A stretch of 7,417 nt of DNA. Source: Flavobacteriaceae bacterium. GTDB lineage: Bacteria > Bacteroidota > Bacteroidia > Flavobacteriales > Flavobacteriaceae. The stretch's first letter is position 1; each line of letters begins with the position of its first letter. A program made the translations under genes and the position numbers. The notes beneath the pieces are model-generated. The model did not search any database, was not told where the DNA came from, and saw nothing but the letters and a program-made list of their open reading frames with translations. This document shows positions 6,699 through 7,417 of the stretch, one piece after another. Location of the stretch: the NCBI GenBank assembly GCA_020435885.1, contig JAGQYU010000073.1, forward strand, positions 1 to 7,417. The letters run 5' to 3'.

Positions 6699-7031
6699 AT
6701 GGGAAATCAAAAATTATATAAAGGCACCATCCAAACCATCATTTTAAAATTGTTGGAAGAGCATGACAAAATGTATGGTTATGAAATAACTCAAAAAGTT
6801 AAAGACCTTACCAAAGGAGAATTGAGTATTACCGAGGGAGCCTTATATCCTGCACTCCATAAGTTAGAAGCAGATGGTTTATTAGATGTTGAAATTGTAA
6901 ACATTGGTAACCGATTGCGTAAATATTATAAGTTAACGGAGCAGGGCACTAAAGAAACCTCTAATAAATTAGCCGAACTGGAAGATTTCTTAAAAACCAT
7001 GCAAACCTTCATTAACCCAAAATTAGCCTAA
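6699..7031 (+). CDS. PadR-family transcriptional regulator
   Basis: A 110-residue dimeric winged-helix regulator of the short PadR type. The winged helix spans residues ~7-85: MYGYEI (25-30), the recognition-helix region EGALYPALHKLEADGLL (46-62) and the wing with RKYYKLTEQG (74-83) are classic. A C-terminal helix (~84-105) would form the dimer interface. I chose this ATG because the in-frame ATG at 6684 lies inside the operator and before the -7 box, and MGNQKLYKG is a typical family start. The next gene begins two bases after its stop. In known PadR systems the regulator represses itself and a neighbouring membrane or transport gene until a ligand binds; the palindrome and neighbour fit that, but the ligand cannot be read from the sequence. 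Confidence 0.9.
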   Translation: MGNQKLYKGTIQTIILKLLEEHDKMYGYEITQKVKDLTKGELSITEGALYPALHKLEADGLLDVEIVNIGNRLRKYYKLTEQGTKETSNKLAELEDFLKTMQTFINPKLA

Positions 7032-7033
7032 TA

Positions 7034-7417
7034 ATGATTTTACATCGTGAGCAAATTATCTTTATCGATAACTACCTAAAAGAAAAAGGAGTTAAATATT
7101 GGGATATTCGTTTAGAGATGATAGACCATATTGCTTCAAAAATGGAAGAAAACGAAGAAATTGTTTTATCTAAAGAGTTTTTAAGCAAAGAGTTTGGCAG
7201 CAACTATCAAATTAACAAAACTGTACGTGAAAGGTGTAAATCAGTTAATAAAAAATATCGTAAACAGTACTTTTCTGAAGTTAAATCGTTCTTTTTATCA
7301 ATCAAAAATAATCTGATCTTTTTTATTTTAATATTTTCTAACTATTTATTATTCAGTTCTTTAGAATATTCATCATTTAGACTTATCAATACTATTATTT
7401 TAGTAATGATAGCATTA
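7034..7417 (+). CDS. PadR-linked membrane protein, 3' end outside the window
   Basis: An ATG at 7034, two bases after the PadR stop (TAATAATG), opens a frame of 128 codons with no stop to the window edge. It begins MILHREQIIFIDNYLKEKG; residues 1-90 are soluble and charged, with a helical region YWDIRLEMIDHIASKMEE (22-39) resembling other small proteins encoded after PadR genes. A hydrophobic stretch at ~93-110 is a likely membrane helix, and a second starts at ~117. The soluble N-terminus is therefore probably cytoplasmic, facing a multi-helix membrane part. The pairing and tight spacing suggest co-expression under the PadR promoter. I do not recognise a specific function; DUF1700-like proteins next to PadR genes in other phyla are a possible analogue. 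Confidence 0.8.
   Translation, partial: MILHREQIIFIDNYLKEKGVKYWDIRLEMIDHIASKMEENEEIVLSKEFLSKEFGSNYQINKTVRERCKSVNKKYRKQYFSEVKSFFLSIKNNLIFFILIFSNYLLFSSLEYSSFRLINTIILVMIAL

Overview
The window comes from an AT-rich genome and almost certainly from a member of the Bacteroidota, probably a Flavobacteriia-like lineage. Three things point there. Protein styles match: a PheS that opens MLDKLQELISEVQAF, a long PurM of about 390 residues with DGAGTKS and GGETADV, and a PadR gene followed by a small membrane protein. Several genes carry the Bacteroidota -7 box TAnnTTTG. Most genes lack a clear Shine-Dalgarno sequence.

Layout. Positions 1-24 (minus) hold the first 8 codons of a gene that leaves the window (possibly Nif3-like), with its own promoter at 50-83. 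Positions 119-3154 (minus) encode a 1011-residue protein with two receiver-like domains joined to a PEP-synthase/PPDK-type ATP-grasp domain. It lacks the phosphohistidine and PEP-binding domains of the true enzymes. Positions 3283-3787 (minus) hold a broken gdhA: the first ~58 codons and last ~111 codons of NADP-type glutamate dehydrogenase joined out of frame, with about 280 codons missing. Its promoter and its strong terminator are still present. A 175-208 bp divergent region separates it from a plus-strand run: pheS (3996-5015), a single-domain retropepsin-like aspartic protease (5022-5465) and purM (5465-6640). Spacings of 6 bp and a 1-bp overlap suggest one operon. A PadR regulator (6699-7031) follows, with a near-perfect palindrome over its own -7 box, then a coupled membrane protein (from 7034) cut by the window end.

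How they work together. The pheS-protease-purM cluster is housekeeping: phenylalanyl-tRNA charging and step five of purine synthesis, with a protease of unknown role between them. The PadR/membrane-protein pair looks like an autoregulated module, with PadR binding its own promoter. The large minus-strand protein looks regulatory or signalling, since it keeps one intact receiver domain and an ATP-grasp fold but not the parts needed to make PEP.

The items most worth a second look are the gdhA deletion, the receiver/ATP-grasp fusion with its unassigned C-terminal domain, and the PadR operator with an apparently leaderless start. I see no RNA genes, CRISPR arrays or mobile elements, and no clearly new multi-gene system.
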